Below the pieces are notes generated by a model. The model was given only the letters and a program-made list of their open reading frames with translations. It had not been told where the DNA came from and searched no databases. From contig OZ038320.1 in NCBI GenBank assembly GCA_964035795.1, positions 28,188,649 through 28,252,648 of the forward strand: 64,000 nucleotides of DNA, in the 5' to 3' direction. The DNA comes from Pterobdella sp. o SKG-2022. Its lineage: Eukaryota; Annelida; Clitellata; Hirudinida; Piscicolidae. The position numbers and the translations under genes are program-made. Shown in pieces: positions 13,401 to 25,700 of the stretch (within the stretch, counting starts at the first letter, position 1; each line of letters begins with the position of its first letter).

Positions 13401-15720
13401 AATATAATTAAAATAATATCTATTTTAAATTTCAACTATCCGTGTTAAAGTAGAAGACGAACAATAAGGAACGATTGCTATGCAAAAACGTTTTGACTTG
13501 TGGAGGGTTGTACTCGGACAAACTGGCAGAGAAGAGTGGTTGTGAGGAGTTGCCAAAAATTGTTGCTTTCAGGGGTGATTACCTGCTTTTGAAGCCTGAA
13601 AAGGCATCCCTCGTCAACGGGAATATCTACCCTGTCAGTTAATTTGTTTCTAGATTTTATTTTTAATATTATTTGAAAAATGATTTTGAATATAATATAT
13701 AAACCGTCTAGGTACCCGATCCAAAGTTTCCTTTCTTGGGGGTGCACTTCACTCCCAGAATCAATGGTGATGTGTGGCTCGGACCAAATGCCGTGTTGGC
13801 TTTTAGACGAGAAGGTTAGTTGTTGCTTCGATCTTTTACAATGTTTTTCAATGTTATTTTTCCTTCATTAAGGCTATAACTTATTGGACTTCAAGGCTTC
13901 TGAACTCTATGATGCTCTAGCTTTCAGGTTGTTCTCACCTTAGTTTTGAATCAGTATGCAACGCTAACTGGTTGTAAAAACTCCATAGGGGACTGAGGAG
14001 AATGATTTTCTCTAACCTTTCCTACGCTTTTGGAGAACTTTACAAAGGCATTAACATAAGGTTACCATTTTTTTGTCCTGAAAAATTTTCTTACTCTAAA
14101 AATTTTATTTTCTTGTCCCATCCATTGAAAGGCCATCAAACCGTTTTCTTTATAAATTTTCTTAATCTAAGTATTCTTTTCAATGTTCATTAAAATATGA
14201 ATCATACGATGTTCAATATCCATCGTTAAACTAAATATTGGTTATTTTCATGTTTGAAAATAAAACAAAACTCGGTTATGAATTTATGATGGGATATTCC
14301 TATTAGTTTTCTCTGAATCATCATTTTTATACTATGAAATTTACTTTAAAGTAACATACAGAGCTCAAGTAGAAGACCTCAGAAAATTTGTTCCTTCCCT
14401 GCACTACACGGATGTTGTCAGGTGAGTCTGATTCATTAATAAAAAATTGCATCAACTACTTTTTTCGATACTATCTTAAGCATCTAATTAAAAAATCTAC
14501 TATATCNNNNNNNNNNNNNNNNNNNNNNNNNNNNNNNNNNNNNNNNNNNNNNNNNNNNNNNNNNNNNNNNNNNNNNNNNNNNNNNNNNNNNNNNNNNNNN
14601 NNNNNNNNNNNNNNNNNNNNNNNNNNNNNNNNNNNNNNNNNNNNNNNNNNNNNNNNNNNNNNNNNNNNNNNNNNNNNNNNNNNNNNNNNNNNNNNNNNNN
14701 NNNNNNATATGATCAATAATTTTTTTCAGAGACATCGTATGTATTTTTCTTCAATATTTTGTAACGAAAAACATCAAATAAGAGGAATTTTTAATACATT
14801 TATTGAGAATCAAAAGCTATAATTTTCGATAAGTTTAGCCTTATCATAAAACGTTAGCTAATTAATTACTTTGCTAAATTAGTTTTTTTTTTTTGAAAAA
14901 TAGTATTATTCTTCAAAATATTGTGTTAAGATGAGATATGGTTAGTTCAACATCAAGGTAAAACTTACATTTTAGCAAAAGCTCTTGCAATTTATGTCAC
15001 TTTAAAGATACTCGTCAAAGCCGAAGTGTTTTAAACTTATGTTTTGAAAAAGTATGAAAATATTAAAAAAAGTAAAATTAATATTTTAAAATCTTAGTTA
15101 AATATTCGATTTTGAGTTTTCTTGAAATAAACGATTTCAATTCATGCCCTAGTATCTGAGGTTGGCACCACTCAACTAATTTCTTTTTTCGAAATTTTTT
15201 ATCCTTATTGGAAAAATAAAATTACTTAAAGCTAGTAATTTTATTTTCAGACAGCCAAGCTAAAATCTAACTTTAAATATTTATGGAACTTAATAGCTTT
15301 AAGCCCAATGCAACGATATGGCATCAGGGGGCCGTCAGGAGTGAGAGCTCAAGCGTTAGATGCTGAAGGCAAGTTTGTAGATGACTTTGTGTTCGACCAC
15401 CACCCTTCACACTTGGGCAGGTTTGTTTGATCTTTCTTTGTTTTTGTTTTGTTGTTTTGTACTGATTTCATTTTCGTTAACTCTAAATTATATTTTTTTA
15501 AACTATAAAATTCACCTAATAAATGACATAAAATTTAAATATTAAAACATTTTAACATAAGTTTTCAACTTGAATCAATCTAACATCCAAAATAAGCTAA
15601 TCTTCATCACTCAGACACACGTTGCACGTTCGAAACGCCCCTTCTCCTGCCGCCACCTCCTCCCTGGGCATCGCTAAAGCAGTAGCCGATAGGGCCCAAG
15701 AGCTCTTTCAGTTGTTTTAA
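10443..15720 (+). CDS. L2HGDH: L-2-hydroxyglutarate dehydrogenase, mitochondrial (complete, 15 exons)
   Basis: FAD-dependent mitochondrial enzyme that oxidises the toxic by-product L-2-hydroxyglutarate to 2-oxoglutarate. Exons: 10443-10564, 10740-10855, 11173-11229, 11888-11979, 12133-12167, 12439-12535, 12785-12898, 13107-13169, 13454-13633, 13712-13814, 13873-13927, 13989-14060, 14362-14421, 15328-15420, 15615-15720. All phases agree, giving 454 residues against 463 in human. Exon 1 is rich in Lys, Leu, Ser and Asn and poor in acids before the core, as expected of a mitochondrial targeting peptide; start codons at residues 1 and 3 are both possible. Exon 2 has the FAD-binding motif [17 protein letters not shown]. 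Later landmarks are [65 protein letters not shown] and [17 protein letters not shown]. Several introns use GTTATT or GTTACC donors and CAAAG acceptors. The N gap falls in an intron, so the coding sequence is intact. Confidence 0.96.
14507..14706. other. Assembly gap of 200 N
   Basis: Exactly 200 undetermined bases in the L2HGDH intron after the exon at 14362-14421. The round number suggests a placeholder of unknown true length. A palindromic repeat copy starts about 20 bp beyond it, a likely reason for the break. Confidence 0.99.
14727..14861 (+). mobile_element. Palindromic MITE family A, half copy
   Basis: Begins CAGAGACATCGTATG, runs through TTCAATATTTTGTAACGA and GCTATAATTTTCGATAAG, and ends at the palindrome centre CCTTATCATAAAACGTT. 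Only the left arm is present; the related copies at 20201 and 30138 have both arms. The family appears at six or more places in the window. Confidence 0.75.
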
Positions 15721-17153
15721 AATATCAGTTACATATCTGAGTTCACCAGCCCTTCTTCTTTTACAAAATTTTACTGAAGACATCATTTTAATAAGATTTT
15801 TATGTTAGTATCAATTTCTGCAAATTAGATCAATAATTATCTTGATTAAGATACTTTTTTATCTTAACAACGGGCTGAAATTTGAACTTAAAATTTTCTA
15901 GCTTTAAGCTCCAAAATAAGGTAATTTTATGGGCTTTTTAAAACATCTATAATTTTCGATAAGCTCAATTTCATCGTGAAGGTAAGCAATTAAGTTAAAA
16001 GTATTTTCAAAATAAAGAAACATTTATTTAAATTTATTCTTGCTTTTCGTTTTCAGACGCTAAAATACATACCAAAAATCTGAAATGAATATATTAATCT
16101 AATTAGATTATACTGCTGTACATGTCCCAGTAACTGGAGTTGACAGCAGTCAGCTTAGGTTGTTGATACCACTCTAGAGTAATTTATAAAATTTAGTATG
16201 CACAGTCCTCACATGTTCAACTTTCAACCAGTTTAAAAATATTGTAGGTGGTGTGCATTTCAACAGAGTTTACTACATTAAAATTTAAAACATGCTATCC
16301 GCTCTAATTTCCACTTTTTCTTCATTATAATAGATCTCTGAACGATAGTTGAGTCAATGAAGAGAAACTTAACGTTTTAAAAAAACTTAATCTGCGAAGT
16401 TGAATTAAAATTTCAAGTATGAATATATTATTTTAAAAATATATTATGGTGCGCGTGTTTTAAAATTTCAATAGTTATTGACTAATACAGTTAACTTTCA
16501 TGGTGTGTTCTACACGTAACAAGTAATTGATTTTAAAAAGTTTTAAAAGTCCTTTTATAATATTATTAATCTAACTCTATTTAAATCATTGGAGGTATAT
16601 GTTTATACCAGTCATTCGTGTGTAAACATATTACTATAATGTATTAGTAACAAGAGGTGATATCATTTTGAATATTTAATAGATTCTAGGGTTGTTTCGA
16701 GTGTTAAGTTTTCAACAAATACGTTTGAATTATCAAACGTTTTACAGTTTATATTAAAGTCAACAAAAAATAAAAAAACCAAATAAATAATTTACCACAC
16801 AAATTAACGTTAGGAAAGATGAGACGTGAAACTAATATAAATCAGTTTCATTCAAAGGCCGTAGAAAGACTAGCAACAATGAGAAGCCGAACAATACATG
16901 GCTTAGTAAGCTCGATTAATCATTTTTTGATACGTGCATGTTATAATACAACTTGTAAGACTTCCTAAAATGTAAATTTTATTTAATATATCTTTTGAAG
17001 GGTAATTTTCAAGTTTTGAAACTTTTTAGAATCAAGAATGTAATCTTGTAATATTAATAAAATCATTCATTGTACTTTTATTCAAAATTTTTACTATTCA
17101 ATGAAAACTTTTTATAAAAAACCTCTTTTCATATTTAACAACACTAACAAAAA
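15721..17153. other. Spacer between L2HGDH and the orphan membrane protein gene
   Basis: AT-rich, no supported gene. A scrap of MITE family A (TATAATTTTCGATAAG) is at 15947-15985. A signal-peptide exon for the downstream gene could be here, but I could not identify one; the ATG-initiated frame at 16819 is short and shows no hydrophobic core. Confidence 0.5.
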
Positions 17154-19795
17154 ATGGAAAGTAACTGCCTATTCAAGATACTCGATTTCAAAGCCATATT
17201 TTCAAAGTCCCTCAACTTGTATGAAGCTCACGACCCCGAATATGAAATTTTCGACGGTATTTACCCACAAATAAGTGCTTGCAATCAAACTGACATTTTC
17301 AAAAGTGACGAAAGCTACTTCGGCAAAACACATTTTCAAGATTTTTATTCATTCTTCTCAAACGCCGACGAAGCTTTGAAATACTTCAACAAGCCTAGTC
17401 CAGTCAATACAATAACGCCCCAAGAATCGCCACAACAGACTGATACTGCAAGTCTGGTATGTTACAACTTTTATAACGAATGCCTCTCCAACAGCAACTG
17501 GACATCTTTGCAACAACACCCATGCAACACGTCGTTTGAGGGTTTGTTTTTGATTAAATACTTGCGGTGCAAGTTTTATGCATTCATTGAATGTTTGGGA
17601 TTATATGAAATATAAAAAAATGTATTGAGTGTTTGAATATTTAAAAATTATTCTTAAGAGAACTTCAAAAACCTTGATTACGTGTTGACGTCTTCATTGG
17701 AATCTTGTCCCAAACCCCAACCCACCCAATACTCATTGCACACTGGAAGCACCACAAAGATTCATCAAACAACTTTCGAAGTGAAAACAGAAAGAACAAC
17801 AGCAACGAAAAAAAATGTTAACCTAATCACTCAAGCTACCGAAAATAAAGTTTTTTCCACTTGGGCCACGACTGCAGAAAGCCACCGTGAACCAAATACC
17901 ACAATCATCAACACTGGACAAGTGGAAAACTTAACTCAAGATCAATCTTCTTTGGCTGCCATCATTATTATCCCTCTTGTCCTCATCATTGCCGCTCTAG
18001 GGTTTTTGTGCTGGAAAAAGAGAAAGAATGATCTTTTCAAGGTATTATAACTATAATTTTAAGCTCATATACTGTATAATAACACTTTTTTTTCTTAAGG
18101 TATTATCTATATTTAAACTTTATAAAAAATTTTAAATATCATAGAGTTCTTAATATTATTGAAATTAATTCTAAATCTTTGTAAGTCGTGGATTTTCTCA
18201 GTGTTTTGGGAAATTTTAAATAATTAACATTTTTAAAAAACACTTGAATTCTTGAATTTCTCAATAAACCTAGGGTTTCGAATATTTAGTTTTTTTGCGG
18301 TTAACAACTCACTGTTGTTAAATGACATCTCATTTATTTTTTAATTTAAATAAATCTTGATTTATTTAGTCTTCAAAATGGGGTAAAATTCATGTGGGTT
18401 TATCAAATGTGTTTCATAAATTTTGACAACCTAAGTTCTCTTTACAAAAATCTTTCTTCTTTAATAGACTTTTGTGTTTGTGTCTAGTACATTCATTATT
18501 GCCTTATTAATATTTGACCTTGTTTATATTTATTTTGTCTAATTGAAGCATTAAACAGTTTGTTTATTACTTCACTCGTGTGCTATCGAAATAAAAAGCA
18601 CCTAGTATAACAAGCTAAATATATGTACCAAATGGGCTTGTACAAGAGAATATCAAAAACAAAACAGTACCAGCATTTATATCATAATAACAACATCATT
18701 TTTATGAAGTGAAGGAGAAATTCAAGTTGATTCATATCGAATTATTTAAAATGAGCTCCTCAATTTTATTATGTTTAAAATTACATTTTCTTTAAAATTT
18801 TATTTTACATCACTTTGAAATGTGAATCCACTTCATGAAAGTTAATAGGCTTTGAAAACAGTGTTTTATATTGAAGATTTATTTAAGTCTTTTAAAACCA
18901 TATTATTAGAGAACCATATTTTATTTTCCATTTTAAAACAGCTTATTATGCATTTCTTCAATAATTTGAAGATTTTATATAAAATAGGTTTTTTACGTTT
19001 TCACAGCTGGAAAGTAAACTAGTTGGCACTTTAAAACTTGTTTTCAAGAAATTATAAACTTAATATATTCAAAATTGTTTAAAACATCTCAATTCAAAAA
19101 TGTATATAAATAAAATGAAACGCAATCAGCGCTGGGATAATTAGACTAAGGCTTTTAGGATTATATTACATTGTATTAGTAAATAATGTATTATTTCGTG
19201 ACCTTGCGTACTATCAACCTTGTATCTATTGTATCTTCGAAACCATTGCCTGTTCATTTTATTTTTTTCAATCTAACTTCAAAAGATCCAAAAAAATTTT
19301 AAATGAAGTATCAATAAAAATGATACTTATTTATTGCAGCAAAAACGATTGAACGTGCATAGAACCGAATCTACCATTACAGCAAATACAACCATCACCA
19401 CCGCCCCCAATACGCCAATCATCGAAGCCATATTACAAGAGCAAATTAGAAAAGACAGTGTAAAAACTGGTGATTTAATAAGAATAGATTCAACATATTC
19501 ATCAAGAACGCCCAACTCTGAAGCCCTCAATCCCATAGACTTCGGGTCATTAAACAGGAGTCTCGATTTAATTCAAAATAATCTCAAAAATACATCAAAA
19601 AAATCCAAAAAATCTTCCCACTACTTATCATCGAGCAATATAGACACTTTTGATGATATGCCAACGAAAAACTTCTCAAATTTTGCAACACTTAGCAAAA
19701 CTGAGAACTTAGCTTCTGAATGGAATGAACGGTTCAACTCCATCATTGATTGGATGAACCACAGTGACCTAGATCTCAACCAATCAGAAACTTGA
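17154..19795 (+). CDS. Unrecognised single-pass membrane protein with glycosylated ectodomain and Ser/Thr/Asn-rich tail
   Basis: I do not recognise the family. Three exons fit in phase: 17154-17541, 17659-18041 and 19340-19795 (stop), giving 408 residues from the ATG at 17154. The first part has scattered Cys and N-glycosylation sequons (NQT, NWT, NTS), fitting an extracellular region. Residues about 150-235 are a Thr/Ser-rich stalk. A transmembrane helix follows at about 236-256 (AAIIIIPLVLIIAALGFL), then the stop-transfer residues CWKKRK and a tail of roughly 150 residues rich in Ser, Thr, Asn and Lys. The N-terminus shown is not a good signal peptide, so the true start may be in an unseen upstream exon, joining through an acceptor near 17200. 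A type I surface protein is the best guess. No enzyme motif is visible. Confidence 0.6.
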
Positions 19796-19969
19796 ATGAA
19801 ACAAATTATGAGCCAATTACGAAAAGATCTGTATTAATGTTTTCAATCTTTTTAAACTTTCGTGACTGCCACATTTCTATTTTTAACTTCTGATTACTTG
19901 TTTTTCACAATATAATAACGATAAATTGGTGGTAAACTTAATATATCTGAAATCTAATGAACTAGATGT

Positions 19970-19975
19970 AATAAA
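19970..19975 (+). promoter_or_regulatory. Candidate poly(A) signal AATAAA
   Basis: Canonical hexamer 175 bp after the stop codon of the orphan membrane protein gene. AT-rich DNA makes chance matches common. Confidence 0.4.
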
Positions 19976-20200
19976 CTTGAATTTTATCTAGCAAACTTAA
20001 ACTAAATTCTCATATAAAACGGTAAAAATAGTATGAAGTTGTCTTCTTCAGTTCATGGCAGACATAGGAGTGTGGCCAGTAATTATGCATAATAATAACA
20101 ATTGTACTGTTCTGATTATTCATATCAGTCAATATTTAAATGCAATATGAAAAATTATGAGTAAATAACTGTTTAAATATTATAGAAGAATTGAACTATT

Positions 20201-20430
20201 CAGAGACATCGTATAAATTTCTCTTCAATATTTTGTAACGAAAACATCAATTAAGAAGAACTTTTCAATACATTTTTTGAACATCAAAACTTACAATTAT
20301 CAATAAGTTTAGCCTTATCATAAAACTTTTCGTCATAAGGCTGAACTTATCGAAAATTATAGCTTTTGATTCTCAAACAATGTATTGAAAAATTCCTCTT
20401 AATTGATGTTTTTTCATACAAAATAATTCA
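20201..20430. mobile_element. Palindromic MITE family A, full copy
   Basis: A near-complete foldback element. The left arm starts CAGAGACATCGTA and carries TTCAATATTTTGTAACG; the right arm carries the reverse complement, including ACTTATCGAAAATTATAGC and CCTCTTAATTGATGTTTTTTC. The arms are about 100 bp and the centre is CATAAAACTTTTCGTCATAAGG. No coding capacity. Confidence 0.8.
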
Positions 20431-21904
20431 ACTAATTTTTCCGAGTTTCAAGTGCTTTTCCAAATGCTGCAAAGAAAAAGTGATTCTAAATAAAAGCTAC
20501 AAACACCTTTAGTCACAGCTGATGCAACATTGAAACAACGTAGGCCAGTCAGTAGCTTGCATCGTTGTCTGGGAGTTTTTATTAAAACCTAGTTCTACTT
20601 TTAGAGAAGTTTGTCAGTTTTAATCATCAGCAAATTCGTTTAACTTGATTCAATTGTTAAGCAAAAAACACAAAATCAGTTATATTTTTTAGAATAAAGA
20701 TACAAAGTTTTCATTTTAAGCTTTTTGTTTACACATCATCAGATACAAGTGTGTTAGAGTTTTTACGTTTGTTTCATAACAATTGGTGAGTCTACCGAAA
20801 ACTCCTTTCAGACACATATAATTAAAATCATATTTGACTCAATAAATCGTTTTAAACTACCATTTACTTGTCAAGCACTAATGCTGTGATATTGTTTAAA
20901 AGTTCATTAATGATTTAGGAAGTCAATGAATTTCATGAACTTACACACCCTTGTGATTTGTTGTACCATAACGTTCAAAGGCTGCTAATTTAATCGTTTA
21001 ACAGTTATAAAGCTGATATTCTTTTTATTAAACAGTAATAAGCTGAAAAATAATTATAATGATAAACTTTTTAATAAAAAAATCTTAACTTGAATATAAC
21101 CGAAAAAATTCTTCAGTCATTATTGAAAATTCAAGAATTACGGAGAATTTTGTGTTTGTATCTGGATTTTTGCTTTGTTTTATGTGAGATTCACTTTCTG
21201 GTCATCATGGTTAAATGTCCTTGTGAAAGTTTATGACCAGGTACATCTCCTCTCTCAGTGTTTCTGATTCCGAAGCAAGTTTGTTTTTTCACTGTGGTAG
21301 TGATGTTTCATGGGTTTCCTGAGGAAAATTTTGGTGAAAAGATTGTTTATTAGTTGAAACTCCATTAGATCGATATTTTAGAAATTGAAAAGTTTCATTT
21401 GATTTAGTTTATTAACTTTCTTTTCGAGCTTTTCAGATTTTGACTGGTTAATGAGTTACTAGGAAAACGATCAATTATTTTTGTCAGCGTTTTACACAAC
21501 ATTCTATCAAAAATATTTGAAAAAAATGCTGTTCTTGTGTAACTGAGGTTTCTCTTTTGTTTTATAAGATGTTCCTTGAAGCCATAGAGCTCGATAACTC
21601 TAACTCATAAACAAAATTCTACAACAAGTAGAGTTATTTTTACTTCAGTAATTTTCTGAGCGCCGCCACTCCTTAAACGTTACGATAGCACCATAGCTAA
21701 ACTTTTTACCCCTAGCTCAACTTATCCTTTTTGTTATTTTTTTTATTGTTATTATTTTTTTAATAGTACCAACAAACTCACAAATCGAGAATTTTCATCT
21801 TCTAATAAAAAAAAAAAATATTAATGAGTTTGGTTTCATCATAGAAAATTAAATTTTTGTGTTTGAGAAAAAATAATGAAACTCGAGGGTTCAACAAAAA
21901 TATT

Positions 21905-21948
21905 AAAAAAGCTCAAAAAAAAGCTCAAAAAAAAGCTCAAAAAAAAGT
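21905..21948. repeat. Tandem repeat of AAAAAAGCTC-like units
   Basis: Four consecutive units of about 11 bp, each GCTC followed by an A run. Confidence 0.85.
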
Positions 21949-22702
21949 GATATTTTTTTGAAAGAGGGTTCACACACAATTAGTGCTGAGTTTCGCATAC
22001 ATTCACCACTAACTTATATGTGCGTTTATGAGTTACTGGTACTAATTTTGAAAATTCGCGTACAAATAAATTTTAAAACAATTTTCGACTAAAAAGATAT
22101 CGTTTCATTGAATCCAATAAAGGAAAAGCTTTCAAAATGAATAATTTGGTGGAAACATAACAATGAAAAGCAGTATATTTTTTGAACTTATTCAAAATTC
22201 ACCTGTGAAAACTTTCTTTAACTCATCTACGCATCCATTATTTGAGAAATACGAACTACATCATGCCAGTTTTGTCATGAGCTTTTTATTTTCCAAGCCC
22301 CCTCTGTGGACCATTACTCCTCCAAATATGAGAAAATATGATGTTTCTAAAGTTTATCACATTCCATTTTATCTTTTCACTCTCCATAAGCTTGTGCTGA
22401 TTATATTATGAACATTTTCTATCATCTATTTGATAGTGATTAAACATCAATGATGATGGGGGGAAAATTTTCAAACCAAATCGTGAGTTTTCACACTTTT
22501 TTGTTTATTTTGGCACTAAACAGCTCTCTAAAGAGTTTTAGTTGTCAATCAAATTCAATTTGCAGCTTTTTTTCTTTTCAGCTAGAAAATTTTTATCAAA
22601 AGTAATTTTCATAAAAAACTTTAATTTCATGTGACTGCTTATTTCAAATCTATTTTCCCTCTTAGATCAACGTAATAAACGTAAACAATCAACAGTTTAA
22701 AA

Positions 22703-25700
22703 ATGTATTCAATAGATGAAATTAATCGTTTCATCAAAAATGTCCTCAAAACAGACACCCTTCTTACAAATGATGACTTACATGAATTTCATCGTTTGCT
22801 CTCTGGAGGTGTTCCTTTCAAGAAATACCTGGATATGGGTACCAATGTTTTTTAATTTAAATTTGAAAATTCAAAAATGAAAAATATGCATGTTCACAAC
22901 CCAAAAGCTTTTAGATTAAATATCGATTGAAATACTCAATAATATTTTTTTAAAATTTCTCATATTTATTTACTTAAAGTGAAGGTGTATGACACACATA
23001 AAACATGCTCCACAACATGGCTTGCGAAAACCAAAGCGTACAGATGCGAAACTTGCTCCAATCTGACAGTGATGGCTATGTGTATTAAATGCTTTGAGCC
23101 GGAAAGACACCAAGGCTCGTTCCCAAGCTTACAATTAATTTAAGCTATGCAACTTTAATTTTTTTCTCCAACAATTTTTTTTTATTTTTAAGGTATATAT
23201 TAGCTCAATGTTATTAAGAGTACACATAAATAACGTTATTATATAACTATCTTTCCATATCAGGCCACAAATATTACAGCTTCTTTTCAAATACTGCGGG
23301 AAAGTGTGACTGTGGAAATGCCGATGCCATGGATTCGGCAGGGTGCGTTAACACCTTTGATATATTCGAAAATTAATTAAATAAAAATACTGGAAGAATT
23401 TCAAACTGAACTTTAAATATTGAAATATTTGATAGATTTTGTCATCGGTCAGGGGATATAAAAGCGTACCCACCAGATGAGCTTATTTTCCCAGCAGTAC
23501 TACTGTTACCTCCATTTATAAGTAAGACACTGCATCTTCTCTTGGGACTCACTCCATCAACTGCCCACTGTAATAACTACTTGTGTTATTAACTTTTTTT
23601 AAACGGAAAGGTTTTACTTTGTTTATTATTCAAAGTTTTGCATCTCATAGAACCTGTACCAAGTTTTTAATGGTTTAAATTTATTCAAATCATGCTCAAT
23701 GTTATATTAGTAGCTTAAACAATGATTAACCTTATCCATAATATTTGCGCGAAAAATTTAATCCAAAGTTAATACAAAAGCCGTCAAAACTATTGTTTTT
23801 GCATAATATTATGCTTTATCATAATTTAACTGTTTTATTTCATCTAATATTCCGTTGTTATTTTATTTTTTGATGATGGCATTATTTATTTTGTTGTTTA
23901 AGGTTACAGTTTTTTTGTTGAGAACTTCGTTTTCCTCTTTTAACCAATTTAATCAATCAGTATGGATTTAATTATAGAAGTTTATAGATTTATTCTTCGA
24001 ATAAACTATTTTTTATCAGTTTTTTATCTTGAACCTAAACAATATTTAAACTTTTAGCTGAAAAGTACTCACAATATTCCTTGATGTTATTAAAAACTAA
24101 CTGATGGTAAATTTAGGGATTGATGAATTTTTTAAACATTTGCTCGCAGCGTTTTATCAGAAGTTTAGGCACAGGTATTACGGCCTGGATTCAGGAAGAT
24201 CAACAGGTTTGGAAAATACCTTTGTGTTGAGTCTTCTGATTTGTTTCGATACATTTATCTATAGTTGTTTTTTTTTAACTTTTATTAACTTTGATTTTAT
24301 ACAATCTTCCCCTTTAATCAAATATTGATTTGTGATGAAACTCCGCAGAATCAAGAGAGTTTGTCATGTTGTCAATCTTGGAAAGAATGTCAACTTCGAA
24401 CGATACCTTGAGAGGAATCATCTGTGAAGCACTAACAAACAAGGATTACTACAACCCACGTGTAGAAAAAGGTTGGAAGTTGTGTTGACGAAATCGTCTA
24501 GTAATTGATTCTCAAATTAAATGCTTCTTTACTTGAAAGTGTTTTTTAGCTATCGACAAGTACTTTTAACTCGTTAAATTAATTTTTATAAGACTGAGAA
24601 AACAAATTTTTGAATAGATTTTTAAATTTAAAAAACAACCAAATACTTGCCTACCATTACTACCATACATTGTATTTTACCTACCACCAATACAGTATTT
24701 TGTAAAAAACTTGATAAAGATGAAATCTTGGGTCACGAATTATATGGATTCACGTCTTCAGTTCTACGTATGTTTCGCTTAATAAATATTTTAAAATAAA
24801 ATATTGATTTTTACTGCTGGTAGAACAGTTAGTTTTTCAGCTTTTTTCTACCCCAAGCATCATAGTCGTAGGTGGGGAATTCTACGATCCTCGAGTTCTT
24901 TAAGAGCTCAGCTGCTCTCACAAGGTCGGTTCACAGACTCTCGGGTCTCAGTGTGGTAATTATTTTGCGGCAGGTGAAAAGGGAAAAGGTAATGGGTGTC
25001 GTAAAGGTAAGTGTGGCAGAGTGGGCATGAAGGTGAAGGATGAGATAATGGTGAGGTTTTGTTGAGGTATGAGAGTGAAAGGCGATTTTTTTTATCTGAG
25101 TAGAGCCAGGGTGCGACGTGTGTGGTGATCTAGGGTGGTTTCTGAGTCGTGTATGGGGGTGGGTAGTTTGTTGAAATTTTGTTGTTGGTAGATGATATGT
25201 ATTTTTGGACGAATTTTTTGTGTATTGTTTTCATGTTGTTTTTTATTTGTGAGTGGCGTTCTGGGCATTTTTTATGGTGTAGTTGATGTTGTTGAATTTT
25301 GATTGTTTTTTTGTACCTGGGATGTGCTTTTTGTGTGGTAAGTGGTTGTAATGGGTGTATAGGGTGTGAGGCTTCTTGTTTGAGTTGTGAGGCGTAAAGT
25401 TTAAGGTGGGTTTGAAGTGGGGGGATTTCGGTTTCTAAATGGAGGTTTTGGGCTCTGGTGCCTTGTGTGAAGTCCATGATTGTTCTCAGGGGTGCATTTT
25501 GTGTTTTTTGGAGTTTGTTAAAGAAGGTGGGTGAGATGATGGATGACCAGATGGTGTTGGCGTATTCAATTATGGAAATGAGTTGTGTTTTGTAGGTGGT
25601 GATGAGTGTCTCGTTGCTTTTGCCTCGGTGTGTTGATGTTAGAAGTTTTATAACGTTGAGTGATTTTTAGGACATTGTGATGGCGTTGTTTGTGTGGGTC

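Larger units (their letters stand above)
19796..22702. other. Spacer between the membrane protein gene and UBR3
   Basis: No supported gene in 2.9 kb. It contains a poly(A) signal at 19970, a MITE family A copy at 20201-20430 and a short A-rich tandem repeat at 21905-21948. The 82-codon frame at 22163-22411 has no family resemblance and the local composition is that of non-coding DNA. The UBR3 promoter should lie in the last few hundred bases. Confidence 0.55.

Noticed and set aside
22163..22411. 82-codon frame before UBR3
   Set aside because: Composition matches AT-rich non-coding DNA and no domain or conserved motif is visible.
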